Positions 8,487 through 17,453 are shown, counted from the first letter of the stretch. The stretch is 64,000 nucleotides of DNA from Desulfobulbaceae bacterium (GCA_011390165.1 JAABSV010000004.1:1-64000), one strand, 5' to 3'. Translations and numbers: made by a program. Notes: generated by a model not told the origin, from the sequence alone.

Positions 8487-9650
8487 ATACAGTAAAAAAG
8501 GCCGCCTGGCCTCGTCAAACGCCGCCAACTCCCTCTGCCAGCCCCTCTCCAGGTGGCAGACCGGTTCCCCCTTCTCCAGCCCCCGGCGCAGGGCGGAATC
8601 GCCCAGCAGCAGATCCATGGGCAGACGGTGGTATTCGTACTCGTAGGGTGGCTCCTTATAGCGGAAACGCTCCGGGTAGAGGAGCAGTACCGCCTGCAGC
8701 AGGGCCAGAGTGGTGCGATAGGGGAGAAACTCGCCCGGGTCGGTGACATGGAGATGAAAGCCTTGGCAGCGCTCGCCGGCCCACTTCCCCGAGGTGGGTT
8801 CGAACACCAGCGGCCGGAGCAGGCAGCCGGGGAGCGGGGTGGCGGCGATATGCGCCAGGATCGCCTCGTGCTCCCACCAGGGGGCGCCAAACATTTCAAA
8901 GGGAAGTGTCGTCCCCCGTCCCTCGGAGACGTTGGTTCCCTCCCAGAGCACCTGGCCCGGATAGACCAGGGCGGTGGCCGTGGTCGGCATGTTGGGCGAA
9001 GGGGGAATCCAGGGCAGACCGCAGTCGGCAAAGAGCATCCACCGCTGCCAGCCCTCCATGGTAACTATTTCTAGGTCGGCCCCCAGGCCAAGATGGTGGT
9101 CGCAGTAGCCGGCCAACTCGCCGATGGTCAGACCGTGCCGCATCGGCAGCGGATAGAGGCCGACAAAGGAGCGGCAATCGGGGCGGAGCAGATTCCCCTC
9201 CACACGCTCCCCGCCAATGGGGTTGGGCCGGTCGAGCACCACCACCTTCTTTCCGTACTCCGCCGCCGCCTCCAGGCAATAGGCCATGGTATGGATAAAG
9301 GTGTAGACCCGGGTGCCGACATCGATCAGATCGATGAGCAGCACATCGATTCCGGCCAGCATCGCCGCGGTGGGGCGACGATGGTTGCCATAGAGACTGT
9401 AGATCGGCAGAGCGGTGACCGGGTCGATGCTGTCCGCCGACTCGATCATGTTATCCTGCTTTTCGGCAAAGAAGCCATGTTGGGGGGAAAAGAGCGCGGT
9501 GAGCCGGCTGCCGAATTTTTTCTGCAGCGGTATTCTCCCCTGGATCAGGCCGGCAGTGGTGGAGGCTTGGTTGGAGAGGTAGCCGATCCGCATTCCGGCA
9601 AGATCCGGTCCCGCACCAGCGAGCACTCTGGCCAACCCGGTCAACACCAT
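8484..9650 (-). CDS. DUF1343 / NamZ-type exo-beta-N-acetylmuramidase homologue
   Basis: About 388 residues of the DUF1343 family, whose characterised member NamZ (Bacillus subtilis) releases MurNAc from the non-reducing end of peptidoglycan fragments. Family hallmarks are visible: IGYLSNQAS near the start, LFSPQHGFF, the LLIDLIDVGTRVYTFIHTM stretch, VVLDRPNPIGG, PLPMRHGLTIGELA, and SPNMPTTATALVYPG followed by EGTNVSEGRGT. No clear signal peptide is present with the ATG 9650 start, which has a good GGGGG ribosome site; an open frame extends to 9749. It is first in the minus-strand run that also holds amgK- and murU-like genes, which fits MurNAc salvage. Substrate is inferred from the family. 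Confidence 0.85.
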   Translation of the reverse strand: MVLTGLARVLAGAGPDLAGMRIGYLSNQASTTAGLIQGRIPLQKKFGSRLTALFSPQHGFFAEKQDNMIESADSIDPVTALPIYSLYGNHRRPTAAMLAGIDVLLIDLIDVGTRVYTFIHTMAYCLEAAAEYGKKVVVLDRPNPIGGERVEGNLLRPDCRSFVGLYPLPMRHGLTIGELAGYCDHHLGLGADLEIVTMEGWQRWMLFADCGLPWIPPSPNMPTTATALVYPGQVLWEGTNVSEGRGTTLPFEMFGAPWWEHEAILAHIAATPLPGCLLRPLVFEPTSGKWAGERCQGFHLHVTDPGEFLPYRTTLALLQAVLLLYPERFRYKEPPYEYEYHRLPMDLLLGDSALRRGLEKGEPVCHLERGWQRELAAFDEARRPFLLY

Positions 9651-9732
9651 ATTTCCCCCTGAGGAACAAAGCCGCCCCGACACTGAGACCGGGCGGGGCA
9701 ATCGCCCTGCCCTTTTGAGCGGATGCAGAGCG

Positions 9733-9807
9733 GGTATTCGCACTGCCAATATTGGCAGTGCCGGTTTTCGTTATGCCGATTTTCGCAGTGCCGGTATTCG
9801 TGTTCGG
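9733..9807. repeat. 15-bp tandem repeat upstream of the namZ-like gene
   Basis: Five 15-bp units (ggtattcgcactgcc, aatattggcagtgcc, ggttttcgttatgcc, gattttcgcagtgcc, ggtattcgtgttcgg). Two adjoining units create a perfect 20-bp palindrome at 9741-9760, cactgccaatattggcagtg. The array lies about 83 nt upstream of the start codon at 9650. Confidence 0.85.
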
Positions 9808-9995
9808 CGGCAAGGGGCAGACCACTCCCGTAGCGGCCAGGCTTTGGCCCGGCTAGGACCTGACTACGTTTTGGCATCGACCTGCTATCTTACTGGCCGC
9901 CACGACAAATGTCAAAAGGAGATGGTCGGAGGACGCTCAGCCCGCCACGGCGGCCGCTGGTCCTGCCGCCGCCAAGGGCGGAACCGCTAGCCGGA
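9808..9995. other. Non-coding spacer
   Basis: The space from 9651 to 10133 carries no gene I can support. Apart from the tandem repeat and the hairpins listed separately, this part has only GC-rich sequence and short frames without recognisable protein or ribosome site. It separates the namZ-like gene from the 3' end of the etf operon. Confidence 0.5.
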
Positions 9996-10029
9996 TAAAG
10001 AAAAGGCGGGCCGCCCTCAACCGGCGGCC
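9996..10029 (-). terminator. Probable Rho-independent terminator after etfA
   Basis: Read on the minus strand, a 7-bp GC stem (ggccgcc / ggcggcc) with a 7-nt loop is followed 4 nt later by TTTTCTTTA. It lies about 105 nt past the etfA stop codon and would end the beta-oxidation operon. An overlapping 11-bp stem at 10024-10051 could form instead. Confidence 0.6.
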
Positions 10030-10051
10030 AGGCCGGGGATGGCCTGGCCGC
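10024..10051. repeat. Perfect 11-bp inverted repeat
   Basis: gcggccaggcc and ggcctggccgc flank a 6-nt loop (ggggat). The stem lies between the etfA stop and the terminator above and shares bases with it, so the two are mutually exclusive structures in RNA. Confidence 0.7.
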
Positions 10052-10102
10052 GGTAGAGGGCTGGTTACTGATGCGGAGAACTGGGGCAAAGAACCTGTTC
10101 GT

Positions 10103-10141
10103 ACAGCTCAGGCGAACAGCCCGGACGAACAGCTCAGGCGG
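10103..10141. repeat. 13-bp tandem repeat at the 3' end of etfA
   Basis: Three 13-bp units (acagctcaggcga, acagcccggacga, acagctcaggcgg). The last unit contains the etfA stop codon, so the array starts in the coding end and continues downstream. Confidence 0.85.
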
Positions 10142-11102
10142 ACTTGATCTTCTTGGTCAGTTCCGGCATCAACTCGAGGATATCGGCAACAATGCCGACA
10201 TCGGCGAACTGGAAGATCGGCGCCTTCGGGTTCTTGTTCACCGCCACCATGAAGGGCGACCCCTTGACCCCGCCCAGATGCTGAAAGGAGCCGCTTATTC
10301 CCATCGCCAAATAGACCTTCGGTTTCACCGTCAACCCGGATGTCCCCACCTGACGGGACTTCTCCAGCCATTTGGCGTCGACGATGGGACGGGAGCAGGC
10401 GAGATCGGCACCCATCGCCTCGGCGAGTTCGACCGCCATCTCGATATTCTCCTCATCCTCGATCCCTCGGCCAACGGAGAGGAGGACGTCCGATTTGGTG
10501 ATATCGACATCGCCGACCTCGGCGGCAACCACCTCCAGGAACTGCCGACCGGCGCTCAGGTCTCCGAGTTCCCCGGACTTGTCGACAATCTGGCCGGCGG
10601 CGGCACCGTCTGCCATCGGCTTGCAGACACCCGGACGGATATTGAGCACCGCCCCGGCGGCAATGTCACAGCTGACATGGGTGCTCAACTGGCCGGAAAA
10701 CTCCTGCCGGATGAGTTTCAAAGTGGTTCCTTCCACCGCGGCAACCGCCACCACATCGGCAACAAAGGCGGCATCCATCTTGATCGCCAGGCCGGGACCA
10801 AGGTCCATGCCGAAGGTGTCGTGGGGGAGAAGGAGGACCGACCCGGCCGGCAGAAGCTGCACCAGGGCCTTTCGCACCACCTCGGCATTGGGGTAGGCAA
10901 GCGCCGGGCTTTCCACCTTCCACACCTCCGGATAGGCCGCCGCCACCGCCGCACACACCGCCTCAAGTTCGGCGCCGCTGCCGGTAACCACTGCGGTTAC
11001 CGCCGTTCCGTCGGCAATCTGCGCCGCCGCTGCCGCCAGTTCCAGGGCCGTATCGTCGGCCACTCCGCCCTTGTGGGTGATATATGCAAAAATCCGAGCC
11101 AT
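10134..11102 (-). CDS. etfA: Electron transfer flavoprotein alpha subunit
   Basis: A 322-residue EtfA. The C-terminal FAD-binding domain shows SRPIVDAKWLEKSRQVGTSG, followed by KPKVYLAMGISGSFQHLGG and NKNPKAPIFQFADVGIVAD. With EtfB it takes electrons from acyl-CoA dehydrogenases and hands them to a quinone-linked oxidoreductase. It starts at the TAATG junction with etfB (1-nt overlap), so translation is probably coupled. No ferredoxin domain is fused to it. It is the last gene of the beta-oxidation operon. Confidence 0.96.
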   Translation of the reverse strand: MARIFAYITHKGGVADDTALELAAAAAQIADGTAVTAVVTGSGAELEAVCAAVAAAYPEVWKVESPALAYPNAEVVRKALVQLLPAGSVLLLPHDTFGMDLGPGLAIKMDAAFVADVVAVAAVEGTTLKLIRQEFSGQLSTHVSCDIAAGAVLNIRPGVCKPMADGAAAGQIVDKSGELGDLSAGRQFLEVVAAEVGDVDITKSDVLLSVGRGIEDEENIEMAVELAEAMGADLACSRPIVDAKWLEKSRQVGTSGLTVKPKVYLAMGISGSFQHLGGVKGSPFMVAVNKNPKAPIFQFADVGIVADILELMPELTKKIKSA

Positions 11103-11893
11103 TATTTCAGCCCTCCTTTGGCCTTGAGAAGTTCAATCAGCTTGTCTACGATCTCCTCGGTGCTCCCTTCGAGCATCTCGGCTCCGGCGCCCAGCACCGG
11201 CACGAAATAGTCGAGGCGTTTCACCCTGGCGCCGGCACTGCCCACCGCCGCACCGCCGATACCCAGTTCGGCGCTGCCGAGCACCGGAATCTCCACCGAG
11301 GCAACCTTGCGGATACCGCGAATGCCCACGTAGCGCGGTTCGTTGATGCCGGTCTGGATGGAGAGGAGACAGGGGAGTTGGATGGAATTCATCTCCCGGT
11401 TGCCCCCCTCGATCTCCCGCCCGATTTTCAGCGACTGGTCATCCACCACCTCGATGGAGTCGACCAGGGAGGCATAGGGGATATCAAGCATGGCGGCAAG
11501 CATGCCGCCAACCTGGCCGGCGCCACTGTCCGACTGGGCGCCGGTGAGAATCAGATCGTAAGTCCCCTTCTCCACCGCCCCTTTCAGGATGGTGGCGATG
11601 CCGCGGCCGTCGGAGTCGGCAAAGGCCGGATCGGCGAGAAGCAGCCCGTCGTTGGCCCCCATCGCCATCTCCCGGCGCAGAACCTCTTCTGAATCCTCAT
11701 CACCGACGGCGACCACGGTCACCTTGCCACCGACCCGGTCAACGATCTGGATCGCCTCCTCCACCGCGTAGTTGTCCCATTCGTTGACCGAATAGACCAG
11801 ATCGTCACGGTCGATATCGCTGCCGTCGGCATTGATGGTAAACTCATTTTCTGCCGTATCCGGCACCCTCTTTACACAGACCAGTATTTCCAT
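11102..11893 (-). CDS. etfB: Electron transfer flavoprotein beta subunit
   Basis: A 263-residue EtfB. It begins MEILVCVKRVPDTAENEF, has the family segments VYSVNEWDNYAVEEAIQ and DLILTGAQSDSGAGQVGGML, and ends in the lid region that contacts EtfA. It forms a heterodimer with EtfA and binds AMP. It lies directly downstream of the membrane FeS oxidoreductase, its likely electron acceptor. Whether this Etf bifurcates cannot be decided by eye; the context with a quinone oxidoreductase argues for simple electron transfer. Confidence 0.96.
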   Translation of the reverse strand: MEILVCVKRVPDTAENEFTINADGSDIDRDDLVYSVNEWDNYAVEEAIQIVDRVGGKVTVVAVGDEDSEEVLRREMAMGANDGLLLADPAFADSDGRGIATILKGAVEKGTYDLILTGAQSDSGAGQVGGMLAAMLDIPYASLVDSIEVVDDQSLKIGREIEGGNREMNSIQLPCLLSIQTGINEPRYVGIRGIRKVASVEIPVLGSAELGIGGAAVGSAGARVKRLDYFVPVLGAGAEMLEGSTEEIVDKLIELLKAKGGLK

Positions 11894-11944
11894 AGTCGTC
11901 CTCTTCGGTTATGAGCTAAATCCTCTTTGTAGACCTGAAGTCGT

Positions 11945-14008
11945 TTACGGCTGCGGGGCGAGGTGCCGGTCGATCAGCTCGACCAGATCCACCGCCTCCA
12001 TTTTCCCCTCCAGCCCGGCCACCTTGATGGCGTCCTCCATGTTGGCCAGACAGAAGGGACAGGCAACGACGATCACCGTGGCACCGGCCTCGGCGGCCAT
12101 TTTCACCCGCAGCACCGCCATTCTCTCCTCTTCCTCCGGCTCATAGAAGAGCATCAGGCCACCACCGCCGCAGCAGAAGGAGCGGTCGCGGCTCTTCTCC
12201 ATCTCCACCCGTTTGATCCCTTCCAGGGCGTCCATTGCCTCGCGGGGATCGTCGTAGATGCCGTTGTGGCGCCCGAGGTAGCAGGGGTCGTGGTAGGTAT
12301 AGACCTTGTCCGGATCGTCGATGGGGAGCAGCGACAGTCTGCCGGCACGGACCATCCGCACCACCAGCTGGCTGATATGCTCGACCTTTGGCAGGCCGGG
12401 GTAATCGTGGCGCAGGGCGTTGAAGGCATGCGGGTCGGCGGTGACGATGGCCTGCACCGCCGCCTCGCCGATCATTTCACTGTTATGCTTTTTCAGATCC
12501 TGGAAGAGCATCTCCTCGCCAAAACGCCGCACCTCATGGCCGGAATCCTTTTCCTCTTTGCCGAGAATGGCGAAATCGACCCCGGCGGCAGTCAGCACCC
12601 TGGCGGTGGCCTGGGCGATACCCTGCATCCGGTCATCGTAGGAGGTGAAGGAATCGACAAAGTAGAGCACCTCGGCGCTGTCACCATCGGCCACCACCTT
12701 CACCTCGCAGCCGGCAGCGGCGGCCCAGTCGCCGCGCTTCTTCTCCATCTTCCCCCACGGGTTACCACGTTTTTCCATCGCCTTCAATGGCTTCTGCAGG
12801 GACTGCGGCACCATCCCCTCGTCCACCATGCCCCGGCGGAGATCGACGATCTTGTCGATATACTCGATGCCGATGGGGCACTCCTCCTCACAGGCGCCGC
12901 AGGTGGTGCAAGACCAGATCTCGTCCTCTTCGTAGACGGTGCCGATCAAAGCCTCGGCGGCCGGCGCCTCGCCGCGCAGCGGGTAGTTGCGGAACAGCAG
13001 GTCACGACCCTTGATGGAGATGAAGCGGGGCGAGAGGGGCCGGCCCACCGTGCGGGCCGGACACTGGTCGGAGCAGCGGCCGCAGTCGGCGCAGGTGTAG
13101 AAGTCGAGCAGATGCTTCCAGGTGAAATCTTCCAGTTTCTTCACCCCGAAGGTATCAAGATCGTCCAGCTGTTCGTCACTTATCCCGTAGCGGACCGGTT
13201 TGACGTTGCCCTTTTCGGTGCGCATGAAATAGACGTTGAACAGCGAGGTGATGACGTGAAAGTGCTTCCCCATGGGGAGAAAGCAGAGGAAGAAGAAGAA
13301 GGTCAGATCGTGGATGTAGTACCCGGCGATGTGCAGGGTCTGCAGGGTCTCGCGGGGGGTGTCGAGGAGGAGGTTTTTCAACAGCCAGGCAAGGGTGCCG
13401 GGGGCGAGATACTCGCCCTGTTGCCCCAACTGCACCTGGGCCGCCACCGAGCTGGCCTCAAAGAGGGAGTCGGTGATCATGAGCAGGGAGATGAGGGCGA
13501 GGACAAAGACCGCCTCGGCGGTGTGGTCCTGGCCGTATTTGGCCGGCACCGCGTAGCGTTCCGGGCGGAGGATGCCCCGACGGACGGCGGCGACGATGCA
13601 GGCCAGCAGGACCACCGTCGCCGCGTAATCCTTGACAATCATATAGAGATGTCCGAAACCGCCGCCCAGACCGGGGATGGAAAAACCGGCGAAGATGCCG
13701 ACAAAGACCAGCGAGGTGGTGTGCACGGCAAGGGCCAGAAAACCAAAGAAGATGAGGATGTGCAGGACCCCGGCAGTCATGTAGCGCGGCTGTCGCCACT
13801 GGCCCAGCCAGATCTTTACCACGTTGGCCAGCCGGCCGGCAATATCGTCAAAACGACTGTCCGGCGCCGCCTTGAGGAGCGGCGCCACCCGTCTGTTCAT
13901 GATAAAGGCGAACACCCCGACCCCGACCAGCGGGATCAGCAGGGAAAAGAGAAGTGTCGGAATACCCAGGACGGTATAGTGAGCAGGAGCTATCAGAGCC
14001 GGTTCCAT
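11945..14008 (-). CDS. Membrane EtfAB:menaquinone oxidoreductase-type FeS protein (HdrD-like)
   Basis: A 687-residue protein with three parts. First is an N-terminal NarI-like membrane section with about five hydrophobic segments (for example GIPTLLFSLLIPLVGVGVFA, and DLTFFFFLCFLPMG near residue 240) and several His that could bind haem b. Then come two 4Fe-4S motifs, CADCGRCSDQCP near residue 306 and CTTCGACEEECPIG near 369. Last is an HdrD-type CCG domain with CYLGRHNGIYDDPREAM and CCGGGG near 611. This matches EMO/EtfD proteins that pass electrons from EtfAB to menaquinone in fatty-acid oxidisers. Its position directly before etfBA supports the role. A tandem repeat begins 11 nt before its ATG. 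Confidence 0.88.
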   Translation of the reverse strand: MEPALIAPAHYTVLGIPTLLFSLLIPLVGVGVFAFIMNRRVAPLLKAAPDSRFDDIAGRLANVVKIWLGQWRQPRYMTAGVLHILIFFGFLALAVHTTSLVFVGIFAGFSIPGLGGGFGHLYMIVKDYAATVVLLACIVAAVRRGILRPERYAVPAKYGQDHTAEAVFVLALISLLMITDSLFEASSVAAQVQLGQQGEYLAPGTLAWLLKNLLLDTPRETLQTLHIAGYYIHDLTFFFFLCFLPMGKHFHVITSLFNVYFMRTEKGNVKPVRYGISDEQLDDLDTFGVKKLEDFTWKHLLDFYTCADCGRCSDQCPARTVGRPLSPRFISIKGRDLLFRNYPLRGEAPAAEALIGTVYEEDEIWSCTTCGACEEECPIGIEYIDKIVDLRRGMVDEGMVPQSLQKPLKAMEKRGNPWGKMEKKRGDWAAAAGCEVKVVADGDSAEVLYFVDSFTSYDDRMQGIAQATARVLTAAGVDFAILGKEEKDSGHEVRRFGEEMLFQDLKKHNSEMIGEAAVQAIVTADPHAFNALRHDYPGLPKVEHISQLVVRMVRAGRLSLLPIDDPDKVYTYHDPCYLGRHNGIYDDPREAMDALEGIKRVEMEKSRDRSFCCGGGGLMLFYEPEEEERMAVLRVKMAAEAGATVIVVACPFCLANMEDAIKVAGLEGKMEAVDLVELIDRHLAPQP

Positions 14009-14019
14009 GTGTTGTTCCT

Positions 14020-14085
14020 TGTCACGCTATTGTCACGGTAATGTCGCGCTTATGTCGCGGTATTGTCGCGCTGTTGTCGCGGTAA
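14020..14085. repeat. 11-bp tandem repeat upstream of the FeS oxidoreductase gene
   Basis: Six 11-bp units in exact register (tgtcacgctat, tgtcacggtaa, tgtcgcgctta, tgtcgcggtat, tgtcgcgctgt, tgtcgcggtaa). Alternate units resemble each other more than neighbours do, so a 22-bp higher-order unit (x3) is visible. The array begins 11 nt before the start codon at 14008. The rest of the 14009-14226 spacer shows no gene. Confidence 0.93.
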
Positions 14086-14226
14086 CGGGGTCAGGGCAGC
14101 GATGCGGGCCATACTGCCGCTGCCCGGCCCCCATGGCGGCTGCCGAACCCGGAGTCCTGTCCATGTGGGGCGGACTCCGGGCCGGCCTTTTAAAGGTAGC
14201 GGTTGCAGGGAGCCGAGAGGCAACTA

Positions 14227-16029
14227 CTAGCCGCCGAAGGAGGCGTCTTCGATCTCCACCGCCGCCTCGTTACCGGCCAGGATCGCCTCCATCTTGCCAA
14301 GGGTCACCGGCAGAATGGCACCGGTGAAGAACTCGGCCGATTTCACCTGCCCCTTGTAAAAGGCGGTATCTTTTGACTGCTTGGCTGCCAGCGGCGCGGC
14401 GATGGCGGCCCGCCAGAGCAGCATCCAGGCGACAATCACATCGCCGAAGACATCGAGGAAGGGGTGGGCGAAGGCGTAGGCGCCAAGTATCTTTTCCGAG
14501 CGGGCGGCTTTGCCGATATGGCCGGCCACCTGATCCAGTTTGGCCAGAGCCGCTGCCACCCTGGCCGTACACTCGGCCAGGCCGTCCACCTGGCCGGCCC
14601 GGTCGATGGTTGCCTGGATCTCGGCGACGAGGTCCAGGTAGAGCTGGCCGTCGTCCATCGACAGCTTGCGGCCGAGGAGATCCATGGCCTGGATGCCGTT
14701 GGTCCCCTCGTAGATCATGGTAATCCGCGAATCACGCAGCAGCTGCTCCATGGGGTACTCGCTGATATAGCCGTAGCCTCCGTACACCTGCAGACCCTGA
14801 CTGCACAGTTCGAAGGAGCGGTCGGTAACAAAGCCCTTGGCCACCGGAATGAGGATATCGATCAACCTGTGGTGCCGTGCCTTGGCAGCGGCATCGTCAG
14901 TGATGGAGGCACAGTCCTCCTGATAGGCGACGTAGTAGAGCAGGCTGCGCATCCCCTCGACATAGGACTTCATGGTCAGCAGGATGCGACGGATGTCCGG
15001 GTGCTGGATGATCGGCACCGATGGCGCGTCCTTGCCCTGGAGGAGGTGTTTGCCCTGCACCCGTTCCCGGGCATAGTTCAGGGCATAGAGGTAGGCGGAG
15101 GTGGCGCAGGCAAAACCCTCGAGGCCGACATGGAGACGGGCCTCGTTCATGGCCAGAAACATCGCCCGCATCCCCTTGTTCTCTTCACCGAGCAGGGTGC
15201 CGATGCAGTTCCCCTTGCCGCCCATGGTCAGCGAGCAGGTGCCGTTGCCGTGGATGCCCATCTTTTCTTCAATACCGGTACAGACCACGTCGTTGAATTC
15301 GCCGAGGCTGCCGTCCGGGTTGACCCGGTATTTGGGGACGAGGAAGAGGGAAATACCCCTGGTGCCCGGCGCCGCCCCCTCGATCCGGGCCAGTACCGGG
15401 TGGATGATGTTTTCCGCGAGGTCATGTTCACCACCGGAGATGAAGATCTTGGTGCCGGTGATCGAGTAAGTGCCATCGTCGTTCTTTTTCGCACTGCAGT
15501 TGAGGGCGCCGACGTCGGAACCGGCCTCCGGTTCGGTGAGCAGCATCGTCCCGGTCCATTTGCCGGTGAAGATATTCTTCAGAAAGAGCCTCTTCTGCTC
15601 TTCGTTGCCGAAGGCCTCGATCACCTTGCCGGCGCCATGGGTCAGGCCGGCGTAGAGCATGAAGGAGAAGTTGGCCCCGACCAGATAGTCGTTGGCCGCC
15701 ATGGAGAGCAGGCGAGGCATCCCCTGGCCGCCATACTCAAGTTTTTCCGGCATCGCCAGCCATTCTCCCTCGCAGAACAGCTGCCAGGCCTTGTGGAACT
15801 CCGGGGGCAGGGTGACCTTGCCGGCCGCAAAGCGAGCCCCGACCCGGTCGCCGATCTTCTGGGTCGGCAGCAGTTCCTTGACCGCCAGGTTGCGAGCCTC
15901 GTTGACGATCAGATCGACGGTCTTCTTGTTGAACTCGGCGAATTGTTCATGTTTGCTCAGTTCGCTGACCTTGAACTGCTCGTGGAGGACAAAGTCCACA
16001 TCTCTTCTGTCCGCTATCACCTGTGCCAT
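14227..16029 (-). CDS. Acyl-CoA dehydrogenase (600-residue class)
   Basis: A 600-residue flavoprotein of the larger acyl-CoA dehydrogenase class, which has an extra N-terminal segment and a C-terminal domain of about 130 residues. TMLLTEPEAGSDVGAL is the FAD/substrate signature, and YGGYGYISEYPMEQLLRDSR followed by ITMIYEGTNGIQAMDLLGR holds the catalytic-base Glu region. It would oxidise acyl-CoA to enoyl-CoA and pass electrons to EtfAB encoded downstream. Operon context suggests butyryl-CoA or another short chain. ATG 16029 has an AGGAGG site. It is followed by a 218-bp repeat-containing spacer. Confidence 0.93.
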   Translation of the reverse strand: MAQVIADRRDVDFVLHEQFKVSELSKHEQFAEFNKKTVDLIVNEARNLAVKELLPTQKIGDRVGARFAAGKVTLPPEFHKAWQLFCEGEWLAMPEKLEYGGQGMPRLLSMAANDYLVGANFSFMLYAGLTHGAGKVIEAFGNEEQKRLFLKNIFTGKWTGTMLLTEPEAGSDVGALNCSAKKNDDGTYSITGTKIFISGGEHDLAENIIHPVLARIEGAAPGTRGISLFLVPKYRVNPDGSLGEFNDVVCTGIEEKMGIHGNGTCSLTMGGKGNCIGTLLGEENKGMRAMFLAMNEARLHVGLEGFACATSAYLYALNYARERVQGKHLLQGKDAPSVPIIQHPDIRRILLTMKSYVEGMRSLLYYVAYQEDCASITDDAAAKARHHRLIDILIPVAKGFVTDRSFELCSQGLQVYGGYGYISEYPMEQLLRDSRITMIYEGTNGIQAMDLLGRKLSMDDGQLYLDLVAEIQATIDRAGQVDGLAECTARVAAALAKLDQVAGHIGKAARSEKILGAYAFAHPFLDVFGDVIVAWMLLWRAAIAAPLAAKQSKDTAFYKGQVKSAEFFTGAILPVTLGKMEAILAGNEAAVEIEDASFGG

Positions 16030-16111
16030 GTTTTCCTCCTGGTTGTCTCGTGCGCTCTAAAATATGGTATCAGTTGCTTCGTAGGTTGTGCTTGCCATCC
16101 TTTCAAGGAAG

Positions 16112-16648
16112 TCAGGAAAATCTCTCCAAATGGACAAATTCGGCGAGCTCCCGCCTGGGCGGGGCCGAGGGGTGGTGGGCCGGATAGCCGAGGGGGATCA
16201 GCGCCACCAACTCACAGCCGGCCGGTACCGCCAGCAGCTGTTCGGCCGCCTGGTGGTCGAAGGAGCCGACAATCACCGATCCGAGCCCCAGTTCCCAGGC
16301 CTTCAGGCAGATATTGGCGCTGACCAGGCCGAGGTCGAAGAGAAACCAGTGGCCGTAGCGGGTCACCTGCACCTCCTTGTAGAAGCCGGAACGCTTCGGC
16401 ACGCCGCAGACGGCGATCACCACCGGCGCATCGCGGGTGGCAAGGATGGCCGGATTCTTGGCGGAAAGGAGTGCCGACAGCCTCTCCCGGGTCTCTGGCT
16501 GCCGCACCAGCACCAGTTCACAGCACTGGCGATTGCCCCAGGAGGGGGCCATCCGGGCGGCGGTGCAGATGGCGGTGAGTTTTTCCTCTTCGATGGGCTG
16601 ATCGAGAAAACGGCGGATGCTGCGTCGTTCGCTGTAGATATCGCTCAT
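16112..16648 (-). CDS. Nitroreductase-family FMN protein
   Basis: A 178-residue nitroreductase-fold protein. The N-terminal SERRSIRRFLDQPIEEEKL and APSWGNRQCCELVLV fit the FMN-binding pattern, and the middle has GHWFLFDLGLVSANICLKAW and ELGLGSVIVGSF. The reaction is unknown; family members reduce nitro groups, quinones or flavins with NAD(P)H. It lies between crotonase and the acyl-CoA dehydrogenase on the same strand, so it is probably co-transcribed with beta-oxidation genes, an uncommon neighbour. ATG 16648 was chosen because upstream residues are not family-like. Confidence 0.85.
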   Translation of the reverse strand: MSDIYSERRSIRRFLDQPIEEEKLTAICTAARMAPSWGNRQCCELVLVRQPETRERLSALLSAKNPAILATRDAPVVIAVCGVPKRSGFYKEVQVTRYGHWFLFDLGLVSANICLKAWELGLGSVIVGSFDHQAAEQLLAVPAGCELVALIPLGYPAHHPSAPPRRELAEFVHLERFS

Positions 16649-16679
16649 GCCTGTTCTCCTCGTAAATATCCGTTGGCTG

Positions 16680-17453
16680 CTAAAACTTTGCCGGCCGCTT
16701 CTCGAGGAAGGCGGCCATCCCCTCCTTCTGTTCGGGGCTGGCGAAACAGAGGGCAAAGAGCTCCGCTTCGTGGGCACAGGCCTCGGTCAGCCCCATCTCC
16801 AGGCCGCGGTTAACCGCCTCCTTGCAGAGCCGGACGGCCAGCGGTCCCTGGGCGGCAATTTTCCCGGCCAGTTCCTGACAGGCCGCCAGCAGCTCACCCT
16901 GGGGAACCACCCTGTTCACCAGCCCGAGACGGAGCGCCTCCTGGGCGTTGATCATCTCGCCGGAGAAGAGCAGCTCGTTGGCCGCCCCCCTGCCGATCAG
17001 CCGGGGCAGCCGCTGGGTGCCGCCAAAGCCGGGGACCACCCCGAGCTTGACCTCCGGCTGGCCAAAACGGGCAGTGTCACTGGCCAGACGGATATCACAG
17101 GCCATGGCCAGTTCGCAACCACCGCCCAGGGCAAAGCCATTGATCGCCGCGATCACCGGCTGGGGAAGGTCCTCCAGGGCGTCCATAACCGACTGGCCGA
17201 GCCGGCCGAACTCGCGGGCGGCCAGCGCATCCATGGACTGCATGGCCGAGATGTCGGCACCGGCGATGAAGGCCTTTTCGCCGGCACCGGTCACCACCAC
17301 CACCCGCACCCCTTGGTCAACGGCGATCTCCCGGCTGCAGGCGAGTAGTTCCTCCAGGGTCTGGCGATTCAGGGCATTGAGGGCCTTGGGCCGGTTGACG
17401 GTAATGGTGGCCACCCCTTCGGCGACCGTAACCAGAATATTCGTGTAGTTCAT
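16680..17453 (-). CDS. crt: Enoyl-CoA hydratase / crotonase
   Basis: A 257-residue crotonase. The oxyanion-hole regions AFIAGADISAMQ and INGFALGGGCELAMACDIRL and the catalytic Glu segments (GQPEVKLGVVPGFGGTQRL) are all present. It hydrates crotonyl-CoA or related enoyl-CoAs to 3-hydroxyacyl-CoA in the cytosol. It sits between the DUF6125-like gene and the nitroreductase in the beta-oxidation operon. Chain-length preference is not visible; crotonyl-CoA is likely because the operon has a single short-chain set. Confidence 0.94.
   Translation of the reverse strand: MNYTNILVTVAEGVATITVNRPKALNALNRQTLEELLACSREIAVDQGVRVVVVTGAGEKAFIAGADISAMQSMDALAAREFGRLGQSVMDALEDLPQPVIAAINGFALGGGCELAMACDIRLASDTARFGQPEVKLGVVPGFGGTQRLPRLIGRGAANELLFSGEMINAQEALRLGLVNRVVPQGELLAACQELAGKIAAQGPLAVRLCKEAVNRGLEMGLTEACAHEAELFALCFASPEQKEGMAAFLEKRPAKF

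Noticed and set aside
9715-9990. 91-codon gene in the spacer between the namZ-like gene and etfA
   Set aside because: Its first half is the 15-bp tandem repeat, there is no ribosome site, and no recognisable fold.
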